Source of the DNA: Paenibacillus sp. FSL R5-0912
GTDB taxonomy: Bacteria; Bacillota; Bacilli; Paenibacillales; Paenibacillaceae
DNA length: 64,000 nucleotides
Assembly: GCF_000758605.1 (NCBI RefSeq)
Contig: NZ_CP009282.1
Coordinates: 3,224,001 to 3,288,000 of the forward strand
Reading direction: 5' to 3'
Under the pieces are notes generated by a model, which was not told the DNA's origin, made no database searches, and saw only the letters and a list, made by a program, of their open reading frames with translations. Shown here piece after piece: positions 36,735 to 45,652 of the stretch; the stretch's first letter is position 1, and each line of letters starts with the position of its first letter. A program made the translations under genes and the position numbers.

Positions 36735-36740
36735 TAAGCG

Positions 36741-36777
36741 AGGTTCTTTTGGATGACATTCCAACAGAACCTTTTAT
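36741..36777 (+). terminator. Terminator after the phosphoesterase
   Basis: AGGTTCTTTTGGA pairs with TCCAACAGAACCT, followed by TTTTATT. Confidence 0.8.
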
Positions 36778-36878
36778 TGTTAAAATAGTAATAAAAAGTG
36801 TGAAAATGGTACGATGATTGCTGACAGTTTTCATATGAATTCGACCGTTTTCCCTCACGGTGCAGGTTGTCAACGCTC

Positions 36879-36897
36879 TATAATGAAAGCGTTATTA
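36879..36897 (+). promoter_or_regulatory. -10 box with overlapping cre site before GH74
   Basis: TATAAT (36879-36884) is followed without a gap by TGAAAGCGTTATTA (36884-36897), matching the cre consensus at 13 of 14 positions. No good -35 is seen. CcpA bound here would block initiation, so glucose repression of the glucanase is predicted. Confidence 0.6.
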
Positions 36898-36923
36898 AAG
36901 AAAGAACCTGGGAGGTTAGAACC

Positions 36924-39900
36924 GTGATTCGAAAACGTATCCGAAGAATGGGAATGGTTGTCCTGCTGGCGGCAATGCCCGGCTCCTTGTTTACCGTTTC
37001 TCCCGCAGTAACTCATGCCGCAGCAAGTGAAGCCTACAACTGGAACAGCGTGGTTACCGGTGCAGGCGGAGGGTTTGTTCCGGGCATTATTTTTAACCAG
37101 ACTGAGCCGAACCTGATCTATGCACGGACGGATATCGGCGGTGCCTACCGCTGGAATCAGGCATCCGGCAGCTGGACATCGATCAGTGATTCTGTCGGCT
37201 GGGTGGACTGGAACAAGAATGGCGTAGACGCGCTGGCTACCGATCCGGTGAATCCGGACAAGGTGTATATGGCTACCGGTACTTATACGAACTCATGGGA
37301 CGGAAATGGACAAATCATGCGCTCCAGCGACCGGGGGAATACGTGGCAGACAACGCCGCTGCCGTTCAAGGTTGGCGGTAATATGCCTGGACGTTCGGCC
37401 GGGGAACGGCTTGTGATTGACCCCAATAAGAACAGCATCCTGTTCTTCGGGGCGCGGAGCGGGAACGGCCTGTGGAAGAGCGCCGACTCCGGGGTCACCT
37501 GGTCCAAGGTCAGCGCCTTCCCTAATGTGGGGACGTATATTCAGAATCCGACGCTTGATTACGGCAATGACCTGGTGGGGTTATCCTGGATTACTTTTGA
37601 TAAAAGCACAGGCACCTCCGGGAATGCCACCCAGACGATTTATGTGGGAGTAGCGGATACGGCAAGCAGTGTCTACCGCAGCACGGACGGGGGAGCAACC
37701 TGGTCTGCTCTGCCTGGTCAGCCGGTAGGTTATCTGCCGCATCATGGTGTGCTGTCATCTACTGGCGATCTGTACATTACGTACAGTAACGGTGTGGGGC
37801 CGTATGACGGAAGCAAAGGTGAGGTCTGGAAATGGAACACAACAAGCGGGGTCTGGACCAATATCAGCCCCTCCACAGGAACGGATAACTGGTACGGGTT
37901 CGGCGGTCTCGCTGTGGATGCTCAAGACCCTGACACGGTTATGGTCTCCAGTCTGAATGCGTGGTGGCCGGATGAAGTGATCTTCCGCAGCAAGGACGGC
38001 GGTGCATCCTGGAGCCGGATTTGGGATTGGGGATTTTACCCGGAGCGGAGCTATAAATTTGCCATGGATATTACCGCTGCGCCATGGCTGAATCATGGCA
38101 TTACCGACTCTACCTCACTCGACCCCTCGCCGAAGCTGGGCTGGATGATGGGGGATCTGGAGATTGATCCGTTCAACTCCAACCGGATGATGTACGGTAC
38201 GGGTGCGACCATCTATGGTTCAAATAATGTAGGCGCTTGGGATACCGGCGGGAAAGTCAATATTTCCGTGATGGCGAAGGGAGTAGAAGAGACTGCAGTG
38301 CTGGGGCTGATCAGCCCTCCAGCAGGAGCGCACCTGATCACCGCACTCGGGGATGTGTCCGGCTTCCGGTATGATGATGTCACTGCAGCACCGGTGAAGT
38401 TCCAGACAAGTCCCTCCTGGGCAACCACAACCGGCATCGATTATGCTGAGTTAAGTCCAGCCTATGTAGTACGTGTTGGCGGTGCGGATAAGGAGAAGAC
38501 ACCAAGCATGAAGTCGATTGGAATCTCCAATGATGGGGGTATCAATTGGTATATGCCAAATGGCGAGCCTTCGAACGGAACCAAGACTACCGCAGGACAG
38601 GGACAGGTGGCAGTATCGGCGAGCGGAAACTCCATCCTTTGGAGCACCTCGGATATTGGAGTATATTATTCGAAGACTACCGGCAACACTTGGACCGCAA
38701 GCGCAGGGGTTCCGGCGGGAGCCAAAATCGCTTCGGACAGAGTGAATGCGAATAAATTCTATGCCTTCTATGCGGGAACCTTCTATGTAAGTACAGATGG
38801 CGGAGCATCCTTCACGGCTACGGGGGCAACAGGCTTCCCTACCAATAATGTCGGCGATCTGCAGCCTAATCAGGCCCAGATCAGTCTGAAAGCCATGCCG
38901 GGCATTGAAGGCGATATCTGGTTCGCCGGCGGCAATACGGTTGAGAACAAATATGGCATATGGCACTCTGTCAATTCAGGTGCAAGCTTCACCAAGCTGG
39001 CCAATGTTGATGAGGCTGACCTCATCGGGTTCGGCAAGGCAGCGCCGGGCCAGAGCTACATGGCACTCTATACAGTAGCTCAGATCGACGGTGTGAGAGG
39101 GGTCTTCCGCTCCGATAATGCCGGGGCGAGCTGGGTACGGATCAATGACAATGCCCATCAGTATGCCAAAATCAACATGGCCATCACCGGAGATCCGCGC
39201 ATCTACGGACGCGTATATCTGGGCACCAATGGCCGGGGCACCTTATACGCCGATCCGGTGAATCCTCCGGCGGCAGGCTCAACGATCACGCCGGTCAGCG
39301 CCAGCTTCGACAAGAAGACGGCGAATCAGGCGGATATCGCCGTGACGATGACGCTAAACGGGAACACGTTAAGCAGCATTAAGAACGGTGCGTCAACGTT
39401 GACCGCCGGAACGGATTACACTGTGAGCGGCTCGGCAGTCACGATCAGCAAGGCATATCTGGCAGCGCAGGCGGTGGGTACGACAACGCTTAGCTTCAAT
39501 TTCAGCGCCGGAGCGGCGCAGACCTTGGCTGTTGCAGTTGTGGACACAACGGCACCGGCCAGTAATTCTGCGATCACGCCGGTCAGCGCCAGCTTCGACA
39601 AGAAGACGGCGAATCAGGCGGATATCGCCGTGACGATGACGCTGAACGGGAACACGTTAAGCAGCATTAAGAACGGTGCGTCAATGTTGACCGCCGGAAC
39701 GGATTACACTGTGAGCGGCTCGGCAGTTACGATCAGCAAGGCGTATCTGGCAGCGCAGGCGGTGGGTACGACAACGCTGAGCTTCAATTTCAGCGCCGGA
39801 GCGGCGCAGAACTTGGCTGTTGCAGTTGTGGATACAACAACGCCGGCCAGCAATTCTGCGATCACGCCGGTCAGCGCCAGCTTCGACAAGAAGACGGCGA

Positions 39901-40595
39901 ATCAGGCGGATATCGCCGTGACGATGACGCTGAACGGGAACACGTTAAGCAGCATTAAGAACGGTGCGTCAATGTTGACCGCCGGAACGGATTACACTGT
40001 GAGCGGCTCGGCAGTTACGATCAGCAAGGCGTATCTGGCAGCGCAGGCGGTGGGTACGACAACGCTGAGCTTCAATTTCAGCGCCGGAGCGGCGCAGACC
40101 TTGGCTGTTGCAGTAGTGGACACAACAGCACCGGCCGCTGGCGGCCTTAAAGTTCAGATGTACAACAGCGGCACAGCGGCTGCGGCCAATACGCTGAGCC
40201 CGAAGATTAAGCTGATGAATACCGGCACGGCTGCAGTTTCACTGGCCGATGTAAAGCTCAGATACTTCTACACTATTGACGGTGAGCAGACCCAGAGCTT
40301 CTTCTGCGACTGGTCGCAGGTGGGAAGCGCAAATGTGACCGGGACGTTTGTGAAGCTTCCGGTTGCCAAGACCGGGGCCGATTATTACCTGGAGCTTGGA
40401 TTTACAAGTGCTGCAGGCTCACTTGCGGCCGGGGAGAGCATAGACATTCAACTGCGGGCGTCCAAGTCGGATTGGAGCAATTACACCCAGACCGGAGATT
40501 ATTCCTTTAATGCAGCGGGCACAGCTTATACCGATTGGGCCAATATTCCAGCCTATATCTCCGGCAGCCTGGTATGGGGAAATGAACCTTCTTGA
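36924..40595 (+). CDS. Modular GH74 xyloglucanase with three X2 modules and CBM3
   Basis: Start at GTG 36924, 8 bases after GGAGG; it opens directly on a signal peptide (RMGMVVLLAAMPGSLF … THAAA). 1223 aa. Residues ~35-785 form the twin seven-blade propeller of GH74: WNSVVTGAGGGFVPGIIFNQ, ARTDIGGAYRW (candidate catalytic Asp), many Asp-box-like SSDRGNTW/SADSGVTW/SKDGGASW repeats, and GIDYAELSP (candidate second acid). Then three ~96-residue X2 modules (~788-1070) and a C-terminal CBM3 (~1075-1223, LKVQMYNSGTAAAANT … YFYTIDGEQTQ) that binds cellulose. Degrades xyloglucan outside the cell. Confidence 0.93.
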   Translation: MIRKRIRRMGMVVLLAAMPGSLFTVSPAVTHAAASEAYNWNSVVTGAGGGFVPGIIFNQTEPNLIYARTDIGGAYRWNQASGSWTSISDSVGWVDWNKNGVDALATDPVNPDKVYMATGTYTNSWDGNGQIMRSSDRGNTWQTTPLPFKVGGNMPGRSAGERLVIDPNKNSILFFGARSGNGLWKSADSGVTWSKVSAFPNVGTYIQNPTLDYGNDLVGLSWITFDKSTGTSGNATQTIYVGVADTASSVYRSTDGGATWSALPGQPVGYLPHHGVLSSTGDLYITYSNGVGPYDGSKGEVWKWNTTSGVWTNISPSTGTDNWYGFGGLAVDAQDPDTVMVSSLNAWWPDEVIFRSKDGGASWSRIWDWGFYPERSYKFAMDITAAPWLNHGITDSTSLDPSPKLGWMMGDLEIDPFNSNRMMYGTGATIYGSNNVGAWDTGGKVNISVMAKGVEETAVLGLISPPAGAHLITALGDVSGFRYDDVTAAPVKFQTSPSWATTTGIDYAELSPAYVVRVGGADKEKTPSMKSIGISNDGGINWYMPNGEPSNGTKTTAGQGQVAVSASGNSILWSTSDIGVYYSKTTGNTWTASAGVPAGAKIASDRVNANKFYAFYAGTFYVSTDGGASFTATGATGFPTNNVGDLQPNQAQISLKAMPGIEGDIWFAGGNTVENKYGIWHSVNSGASFTKLANVDEADLIGFGKAAPGQSYMALYTVAQIDGVRGVFRSDNAGASWVRINDNAHQYAKINMAITGDPRIYGRVYLGTNGRGTLYADPVNPPAAGSTITPVSASFDKKTANQADIAVTMTLNGNTLSSIKNGASTLTAGTDYTVSGSAVTISKAYLAAQAVGTTTLSFNFSAGAAQTLAVAVVDTTAPASNSAITPVSASFDKKTANQADIAVTMTLNGNTLSSIKNGASMLTAGTDYTVSGSAVTISKAYLAAQAVGTTTLSFNFSAGAAQNLAVAVVDTTTPASNSAITPVSASFDKKTANQADIAVTMTLNGNTLSSIKNGASMLTAGTDYTVSGSAVTISKAYLAAQAVGTTTLSFNFSAGAAQTLAVAVVDTTAPAAGGLKVQMYNSGTAAAANTLSPKIKLMNTGTAAVSLADVKLRYFYTIDGEQTQSFFCDWSQVGSANVTGTFVKLPVAKTGADYYLELGFTSAAGSLAAGESIDIQLRASKSDWSNYTQTGDYSFNAAGTAYTDWANIPAYISGSLVWGNEPS
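39285..40136 (+). repeat. 288-bp tandem repeat encoding three X2 modules
   Basis: Starts at 39285, 39573 and 39861. The three units are nearly identical at the DNA level, including silent positions; the few differences include ACG/ATG in GAST/MLTAG. Copies 2 and 3 are closest to each other. Confidence 0.95.
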
Positions 40596-40646
40596 TTAGG
40601 AGTTCAAGTGAGTAGAGTAGCAGAGTCTTGAACAGTTTCGAACAGA

Positions 40647-40681
40647 CAGCCCCTCTCCATATTATTGCGGAGGAGGGGCTG
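40647..40681 (+). terminator. Hairpin after GH74
   Basis: CAGCCCCTCTCC / GGAGGAGGGGCTG stem; the following T-run is poor (CTTGGTGTTT). Confidence 0.6.
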
Positions 40682-40720
40682 CTTGGTGTTTGTAGAATGA
40701 ATCTGCCAGCGCTGTAGAGG

Positions 40721-41461
40721 CTATAAAGTCTGTCCGCTGTCGACTGTTATGATCTGCCCGGTCATGGCTTCCTGAGCGAGCGCGGAGCAGATGAAACGTG
40801 CGATATCTTCCGGCGCGGCAATGCTCTGCAGCAGCAGGTTCGGTGCGAGCTTATGCATCTGCGCTTCCCGGCCTGCCCACCACCGCGTCGCTACGGCTCC
40901 TGGGGCAACGCAGTTGACCCTTATGTCAGGGGCGAGAGCCTTGGCCAGTGACCGGGTCAGTCCGTGAACAGCCGCTTTGGACACGGCATAAGGAAGTGAT
41001 GAACCGGCACCCGTATTTCCGGCAATACTTCCGAGGTTGACGATGGCCCCATGCCCGCTGCTTTTCATATACGGGGCGGCTGCCCGGGCACAGAAGAACA
41101 TACCTTTGACATTCACGCCGTATAATTCATCCCACACTTCGGAGGTGACTGCCTCCAGATCATCCATAGGAATATGCTGAGTGATGCTGGCATTATTCAC
41201 CAGCAGATTTACAGTGTCGTAGGTCTGTACTACTTGTTCTACCATTGCCCGTACCTCGGCATCTGCGGACACATCAGCTTGTACAGCAATGGCCTGCCCA
41301 CCCTGCGCTATGATCATGTCAACCGTTTCCCGGGCTTCCGCTTCCGAACGGGAATAATTTACGGCAACCTTTACGCCTTGCCCGGCAAGCTCAAGGCAGG
41401 TAGCCCGACCGATACCTGTTCCTCCGCCTGTCACTATTGCGGTTTTACCCCTCAGATCCAT
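40721..41461 (-). CDS. Short-chain dehydrogenase/reductase
   Basis: Start at ATG ending at 41461 (MDLRGKTAIVTGG), with GGGAGCGG upstream; the frame is open further without a better site. 246 aa. Classical SDR: cofactor motif TGGGTGIGRA (~13-22), NNAS (~90), catalytic Ser in NLGSIAGN, and YAVSK (Tyr-Lys pair, ~155). Arg/Ser after the second strand (NYSRSEAEA) suggests NADPH. Substrate unknown. Divergent from the LysR-type gene, its likely regulator. Confidence 0.92.
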   Translation of the reverse strand: MDLRGKTAIVTGGGTGIGRATCLELAGQGVKVAVNYSRSEAEARETVDMIIAQGGQAIAVQADVSADAEVRAMVEQVVQTYDTVNLLVNNASITQHIPMDDLEAVTSEVWDELYGVNVKGMFFCARAAAPYMKSSGHGAIVNLGSIAGNTGAGSSLPYAVSKAAVHGLTRSLAKALAPDIRVNCVAPGAVATRWWAGREAQMHKLAPNLLLQSIAAPEDIARFICSALAQEAMTGQIITVDSGQTL

Positions 41462-41676
41462 CCTTATCCGCTCCCGACTACTTATTGTTATTGGATATCC
41501 TGAGTACAATTGTAATCAGTTTGCCTGGTTTTGTATAATTGAATGAAATGAATGCTTGGTTCAATAATATTGAACTAATCGAGCGAACTAGAGGGACTTC
41601 AACAGCAGATGGTCAATGGACTCTGAAATGAAACACCCTCAAGCTCAGGGCAGGCTGAATGACATTCGCCATTCCC

Positions 41677-41809
41677 TATTGCACTCTGTACAGTAGAATT
41701 CTGTTAATTCAGTGACTTTGAGCAGAAATCAGAAAATCAATTGTATGGAGTGCAACAGAACTGATTTTAGCGCATGAAAACGCAAATTCTATTGTAGAAA
41801 ATGCAATGA
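41677..41809. repeat. Three 22-bp intergenic elements (ATTGTA-N-TGCAA type)
   Basis: Copies at 41677-41698 (-), 41738-41759 (+) and 41788-41809 (+). In the plus sense each carries TTGTA, six or seven bases, then TGCAA; the last two start 50 bases apart. They fill the divergent SDR/LysR spacer (41462-41862), which has no gene. Confidence 0.65.
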
Positions 41810-41862
41810 AGAACGATAGGACGGCGGAAAACGGGAGTCTTACTGGAAAGAGGTTAGCGCAA

Positions 41863-42759
41863 ATGGATTTCAAAACTTTAAAAACCTTTCAGGCCATTGT
41901 AAGAACAGGAAGCTTTAACCGTGCAGCCGAAGAGCTTAGCTACGCCCAGTCTACGGTAACAATGCAGATCCAGAAGCTTGAGGCTCAGCTGGGCGTTCAG
42001 CTGCTGGAGCGCGGCAAACAGCAGGTGATCCTGACGGAGGCCGGGAGGCTGTTCCATGAGCAGAGCCTGCAGATTGTGAAAGACATGGAGCGGCTGCAGA
42101 GCAGTCTGGCTGATCTGCAGTCGGGCGGAGCTGGGAGCGTCCGGATCGGTGCAACCGATCCGACTGCGAGTTACCGGCTGCCGCAGCTTTTGCGCATATT
42201 CATGGAACAGTTTCCCCGGATCGTACTTTCAGTAGAGATTGCTGGAACAGCGGCTCTCAGCGGGCGGCTGCTTCGGGGAGAACTCGACATGATCCTGTGT
42301 TCAGCCCCGCAGCTTGGGACGGAGCTGTATTTCGAGCCGCTTTTCACCGAGGAGTTCGTGCTGCTGCTGCCTGAAGGTCATCCTCTGGAGACGGAGAAGG
42401 AGATTACTGCGGACCTGCTTCGCGGACACCGTCTGCTCATTACGGCTGCGGATTGTCCTTACCGTAAGAAGCTGGAGAGTATTTTGCAGGAAGCAGCCGG
42501 TCCCCCGCTGAACACCATGGAAATCGGCAGTATGTCCTCCTTGAAATTCTATGTGGAGAACGGTATTGGGATGGCTTTTGTGCCTGAGATTACAATACAG
42601 ACTCTTCCGTCTGGTACAGTGGTCAGGAGACTGTCAGGGCCGGCAGTTGATATGAGCTGCGGAATCGCCTGCAGAATAGCTGATTACCCGCTGAGAGGGG
42701 CGAGCTTACAAGTCTATCAGTTTTTGAAGCGGGAACTGTGGATACCTGTGCATATGTAG
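41863..42759 (+). CDS. LysR-family transcriptional regulator
   Basis: Start at ATG 41863 (MDFKTLKTFQAIV), 9 bases after AAAGAGG; an earlier in-frame ATG at 41806 overlaps a repeat element and has no site. 298 aa. N-terminal winged HTH (SFNRAAEELSYAQSTVTMQI, residues ~18-37) and a periplasmic-binding-like effector domain (~90-290; GSVRIGATDPTASYRLP). Divergent from the SDR gene, the probable target. Ends in the terminator at 42809. Confidence 0.93.
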   Translation: MDFKTLKTFQAIVRTGSFNRAAEELSYAQSTVTMQIQKLEAQLGVQLLERGKQQVILTEAGRLFHEQSLQIVKDMERLQSSLADLQSGGAGSVRIGATDPTASYRLPQLLRIFMEQFPRIVLSVEIAGTAALSGRLLRGELDMILCSAPQLGTELYFEPLFTEEFVLLLPEGHPLETEKEITADLLRGHRLLITAADCPYRKKLESILQEAAGPPLNTMEIGSMSSLKFYVENGIGMAFVPEITIQTLPSGTVVRRLSGPAVDMSCGIACRIADYPLRGASLQVYQFLKRELWIPVHM

Positions 42760-42808
42760 AATAGAGCTGATAAGAACCGTTTTTGACAACTATACATTAC
42801 TTCCACAT

Positions 42809-42850
42809 CCGGCAATTCATGACGAAACTCATGGGCGGCCGGTTTTTTTT
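42809..42850 (+). terminator. Terminator after the LysR-type gene
   Basis: CCGGCAATTCATGA / TCATGGGCGGCCGG stem followed by eight T. Confidence 0.9.
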
Positions 42851-42880
42851 GTGTAAGGATTGAATTTATTGTACTCAAAG

Positions 42881-42889
42881 GGAACCTTT
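42881..42889 (+). promoter_or_regulatory. Possible ECF-type -35 element
   Basis: GGAACCTTT, carrying the GAAC core typical of ECF sigma -35 boxes, lies 55 bases before the sigma gene. No firm -10 partner is seen. Autoregulation is usual in such pairs. Confidence 0.35.
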
Positions 42890-42943
42890 GTCCCGCAGTG
42901 GACCAATATAGAGTGAAAACCAATACAGAAAGGAGAGAGACAG

Positions 42944-43537
42944 ATGACTGAGGGAGAGCTGCATGGCTGTCTGCAAAGGCTGAAAGAAGGAGACAAGGAT
43001 GCTTTCACTGCGCTGCATGACAGCATCAGGCACCAGGTGTACGGGACAGTCTGTCTGCTTGTTGACCGGCAGGGCGATGTGGCAGATGTAGTGAATGAAA
43101 TCTACATTGAATTGTTCCGTAGTCTGCCGCAGTATGACAGGAATCGGCCCTTTGGGGCATGGCTGAACGGAATGATTGTACGGCAATGCAGCAACTGGAG
43201 CCGGAGAAGCTGGCGCAGGCTGCGCATCCAGATCCGCAGCAGGGAGAATGCATCAGAGTTGTTGCTGCCGGGGGCGGATACACCGCTCCTTGAGCAGGAA
43301 CAGCGGGGAGAGCTGCTTCAGCTGGTGGCAGGGCTTCCCCCTAAACTGCGCAGTGTTGTTGTCCTTCGCTACTATGGGGAATGCAGTTTTGACGAGATTG
43401 CCTCTGCCCTGGAGATACCGTTGGGTACCGCTAAATCCAGGCATCACAAGGCAATGCGCAAGCTGCGGCAGCAAGCCGTATTCACAGAGGAAGATGAGAT
43501 GAAGGGGGACTATACATGCCTGTCGAAAGTCAATTGA
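42944..43537 (+). CDS. ECF-type RNA polymerase sigma factor
   Basis: 197 aa, RBS AAAGGAGAG. Region 2 reads DVADVVNEIYIELFRSLPQY (residues ~46-65, core binding and -10 recognition), region 4 reads LPPKLRSVVVLRYYGECSFD and SALEIPLGTAKSRHHKAMRK (-35 recognition HTH). Overlaps the next gene by 22 bases, the normal arrangement for a sigma/anti-sigma pair. The signal is unknown. Confidence 0.92.
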   Translation: MTEGELHGCLQRLKEGDKDAFTALHDSIRHQVYGTVCLLVDRQGDVADVVNEIYIELFRSLPQYDRNRPFGAWLNGMIVRQCSNWSRRSWRRLRIQIRSRENASELLLPGADTPLLEQEQRGELLQLVAGLPPKLRSVVVLRYYGECSFDEIASALEIPLGTAKSRHHKAMRKLRQQAVFTEEDEMKGDYTCLSKVN

Positions 43538-44493
43538 AACGGGAGTTTGCCAGCTTTAAGCAGAATACAGTAATGCCGGAACAGCTGGAGACACAGATTT
43601 CCGCAAGCTTTGATCAGTACTTTAAATCCCAAAACGAATGGAAAACCAAAAAACACATTCGCGGCACTGCAAGGATAGCGGTTGTTCTCTGCGGAATAAT
43701 GCTGTTCGGAGGCGTGGTTTATGGTGCGGATAGGTTATGGGCCGTTACATATGGTTCTACTGGAATAGAGGCGATTGTTCATTCGGACTATACTGAATCC
43801 GTTGAACACGGTGAGCACGTGAAGCTGCTTGTTGAAGACATTCAGACTAAACTGGCTGTGAATGAATCCGCCTTCCTGTATGTGTCACTGCCCGAAGGGG
43901 GATATGACCTGCTTAAGGTAAACCGTCCGCAGCTGTTCTCCGATCTAGAGAGCTGGAAGGAGGTCATCGAGCCAATTACAGGAAAGCTGGCTGTACCTAG
44001 CAGTCTGCCGGAAGGATATTATTTTGCCGAAGCGAGGTCTGACAGTCAGCTTGGGATTATAGACGAATCCTGGGTAAAGAAATACACCAATGTCCTCTCG
44101 AAAAGGGTCAAGCCCGGTGAGGATTATGCCTGGATCAAGAGCTTCAATACTCCTAATAGAATAGCTAAGACTGTAAGCCCGCAGCTCATATATGAGGGTC
44201 CAAGAGGAAAAAGTGATGCAATTGTAGTTAAGTATACGCCTAGCGGACTGGAAGCGCAGCTCACAGCAAATTTTGCGGGGGCTACTACGGTTGAGGAGAT
44301 AAAGGTTGGATCTTTAGATGCTTTATATATTGTGAATAAAGAAGCTTATGGGAACCAAAACAACTATTATGCTTATATCCAGTGGATCGAGCTAGGGGAG
44401 AATAGCGAATGGAACATTCTGCATGAAGTAAGCACAGAATCACCGGACGTATCCAAAGAGACTTTGCTTAAAGTTGCCGAAGGGCTGCGCTAA
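43516..44493 (+). CDS. Membrane-bound anti-sigma-type protein (DUF4367-like)
   Basis: 325 aa, RBS AAGGGGG. A cytoplasmic N-terminal ~50 residues, one membrane segment (IAVVLCGIMLFGGVVYGA, ~54-72), and a large extracytoplasmic domain with DUF4367-like features (VPSSLPEGYYFAEAR … GAKGSDAIVVKYTP-type strand). The zinc HxxxCxxC anti-sigma motif is not seen. Coupling to the sigma gene is the main reason to call it its regulator. Strong terminator follows. Confidence 0.82.
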   Translation: MPVESQLKREFASFKQNTVMPEQLETQISASFDQYFKSQNEWKTKKHIRGTARIAVVLCGIMLFGGVVYGADRLWAVTYGSTGIEAIVHSDYTESVEHGEHVKLLVEDIQTKLAVNESAFLYVSLPEGGYDLLKVNRPQLFSDLESWKEVIEPITGKLAVPSSLPEGYYFAEARSDSQLGIIDESWVKKYTNVLSKRVKPGEDYAWIKSFNTPNRIAKTVSPQLIYEGPRGKSDAIVVKYTPSGLEAQLTANFAGATTVEEIKVGSLDALYIVNKEAYGNQNNYYAYIQWIELGENSEWNILHEVSTESPDVSKETLLKVAEGLR

Positions 44494-44558
44494 AGCAGCC
44501 TATGCCAAGGTCAGCTTTATGCTTGTCCGGCTATAACTAAAAAAATCCCCTATAACAC

Positions 44559-44605
44559 ATATAAACCTCTATTATTGATAGCTTCATCAACAATAGAGGT
44601 TTATA
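44559..44605. terminator. Strong bidirectional terminator
   Basis: ATATAAACCTCTATTATTGAT pairs with ATCAACAATAGAGGTTTATAT with one mismatch across a 5-nt loop. Confidence 0.85.
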
Positions 44606-45652
44606 TTATAACCACTATACCCATGTTCTTCTCAGACTCCTTATCCTATCCTTTGTACTCAGCCGGGTAGAAATCGTCCGAGGCGGCAGTCAATTTGCCT
44701 ATCCTGCCCGTTAAATCTTCTCTAATTCATCCGCTGACCACGATAGGATTGATTGTGGGCTTTTGAGCTTAAAGAAGCTCATACCATTTCGTGTAGGGAT
44801 GGATTGAAGGCTATAACGCCAGGATCAAAGATATAGTCTCAAGCTCAGGGAGTACAGCTGCTTAAGAGGACTGCCGGAGATTCTGCCCCCGCATGCGTTC
44901 TTACCGCAGTGTATGGTTCCTTGAGTTGATACCTGTATTATACCGGGATTCACCGCAGCCGTAAAAAGGCGAATACTTTAAATTTGCGGTTATTTTTCGC
45001 CGTAAGATCATGTAAGCGCTATTATGCTTCCTTATCCTTAGTTTTTAGGAGGATTCAGAACAATAGTTATTCACTCTAAACTTGATCCAACGTAACCCAG
45101 TCGCTGTAAGGAGGGATAAATACTCTGGACCGCAATCGGCGGTGTCAATCCGCGGACTGATTGCCGGTATATCGAAGCGGATTTCTTGCTGAAGTGGACT
45201 GAGAGGCCGTTATTTCGCCAAAAAGCCTCATGATCCGGAGGATTCGGACTGAGAATCCTTTATCCTGTTCTTTTAAGCGCTAAAACAAGGCGTTTCAGGA
45301 TATTAACGGAATCTCAGTCCGAATGTCCTGCGAATTCGCCATTTCTTCGCAAATAACGGAATCTCAGTCCTCCTCACAAGCTGATGAGTTCATGAGCCCG
45401 TGATGCTCCAGCCAATCTCCAGACAAGCTCAGGTGAGGAAAAGTGCAATTGCTAAGCTTCTTAGCACCAGCATGATTTGTCCGCAGGTAAGCTTCACAAT
45501 CTCTAGCTTGATTCACCTGCAGGGCAAAATTGGTGCCCTGGAACAGTGCCGTCTTATAAAATGGACGGCAAAAGCCTTGCCGTTTGCTGTATAATTTACT
45601 GATTGTTATGTTGCGGTTCAGCTATCCGGGTACTTGAAGGAGGAAGAAAAGG
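44606..45652. other. 1-kb stretch without a supported gene
   Basis: No frame here has both a ribosome site and a plausible protein; a 64-codon frame at 45400 has neither. It contains an orphan cre-like site TGTAAGCGCTATTA (45011-45024, 13 of 14 positions), the 20-bp repeat quartet at 45196-45370, and a GC hairpin ACGGCAAAAGCCTTGCCGT (45564-45582) followed by TATAAT (45590-45595), a possible -10 for the next gene. May be decayed former coding DNA. Confidence 0.5.
45196..45370. repeat. Quartet of 20-bp GGACTGAGA-type elements
   Basis: Copies at 45196-45215 (+), 45246-45265 (+), 45301-45320 (-) and 45351-45370 (-). In the plus sense they open GGACTGAGA and end near TTAT. The starts are 50, 55 and 50 bases apart, and the two direct then two inverted layout is the same as at 31736-31918, though the sequence differs. 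Confidence 0.75.

Noticed and set aside
45400..45594. 64-codon open frame in the gene-poor stretch
   Set aside because: No ribosome site, no recognisable protein, and it ends in the promoter region of the next gene.
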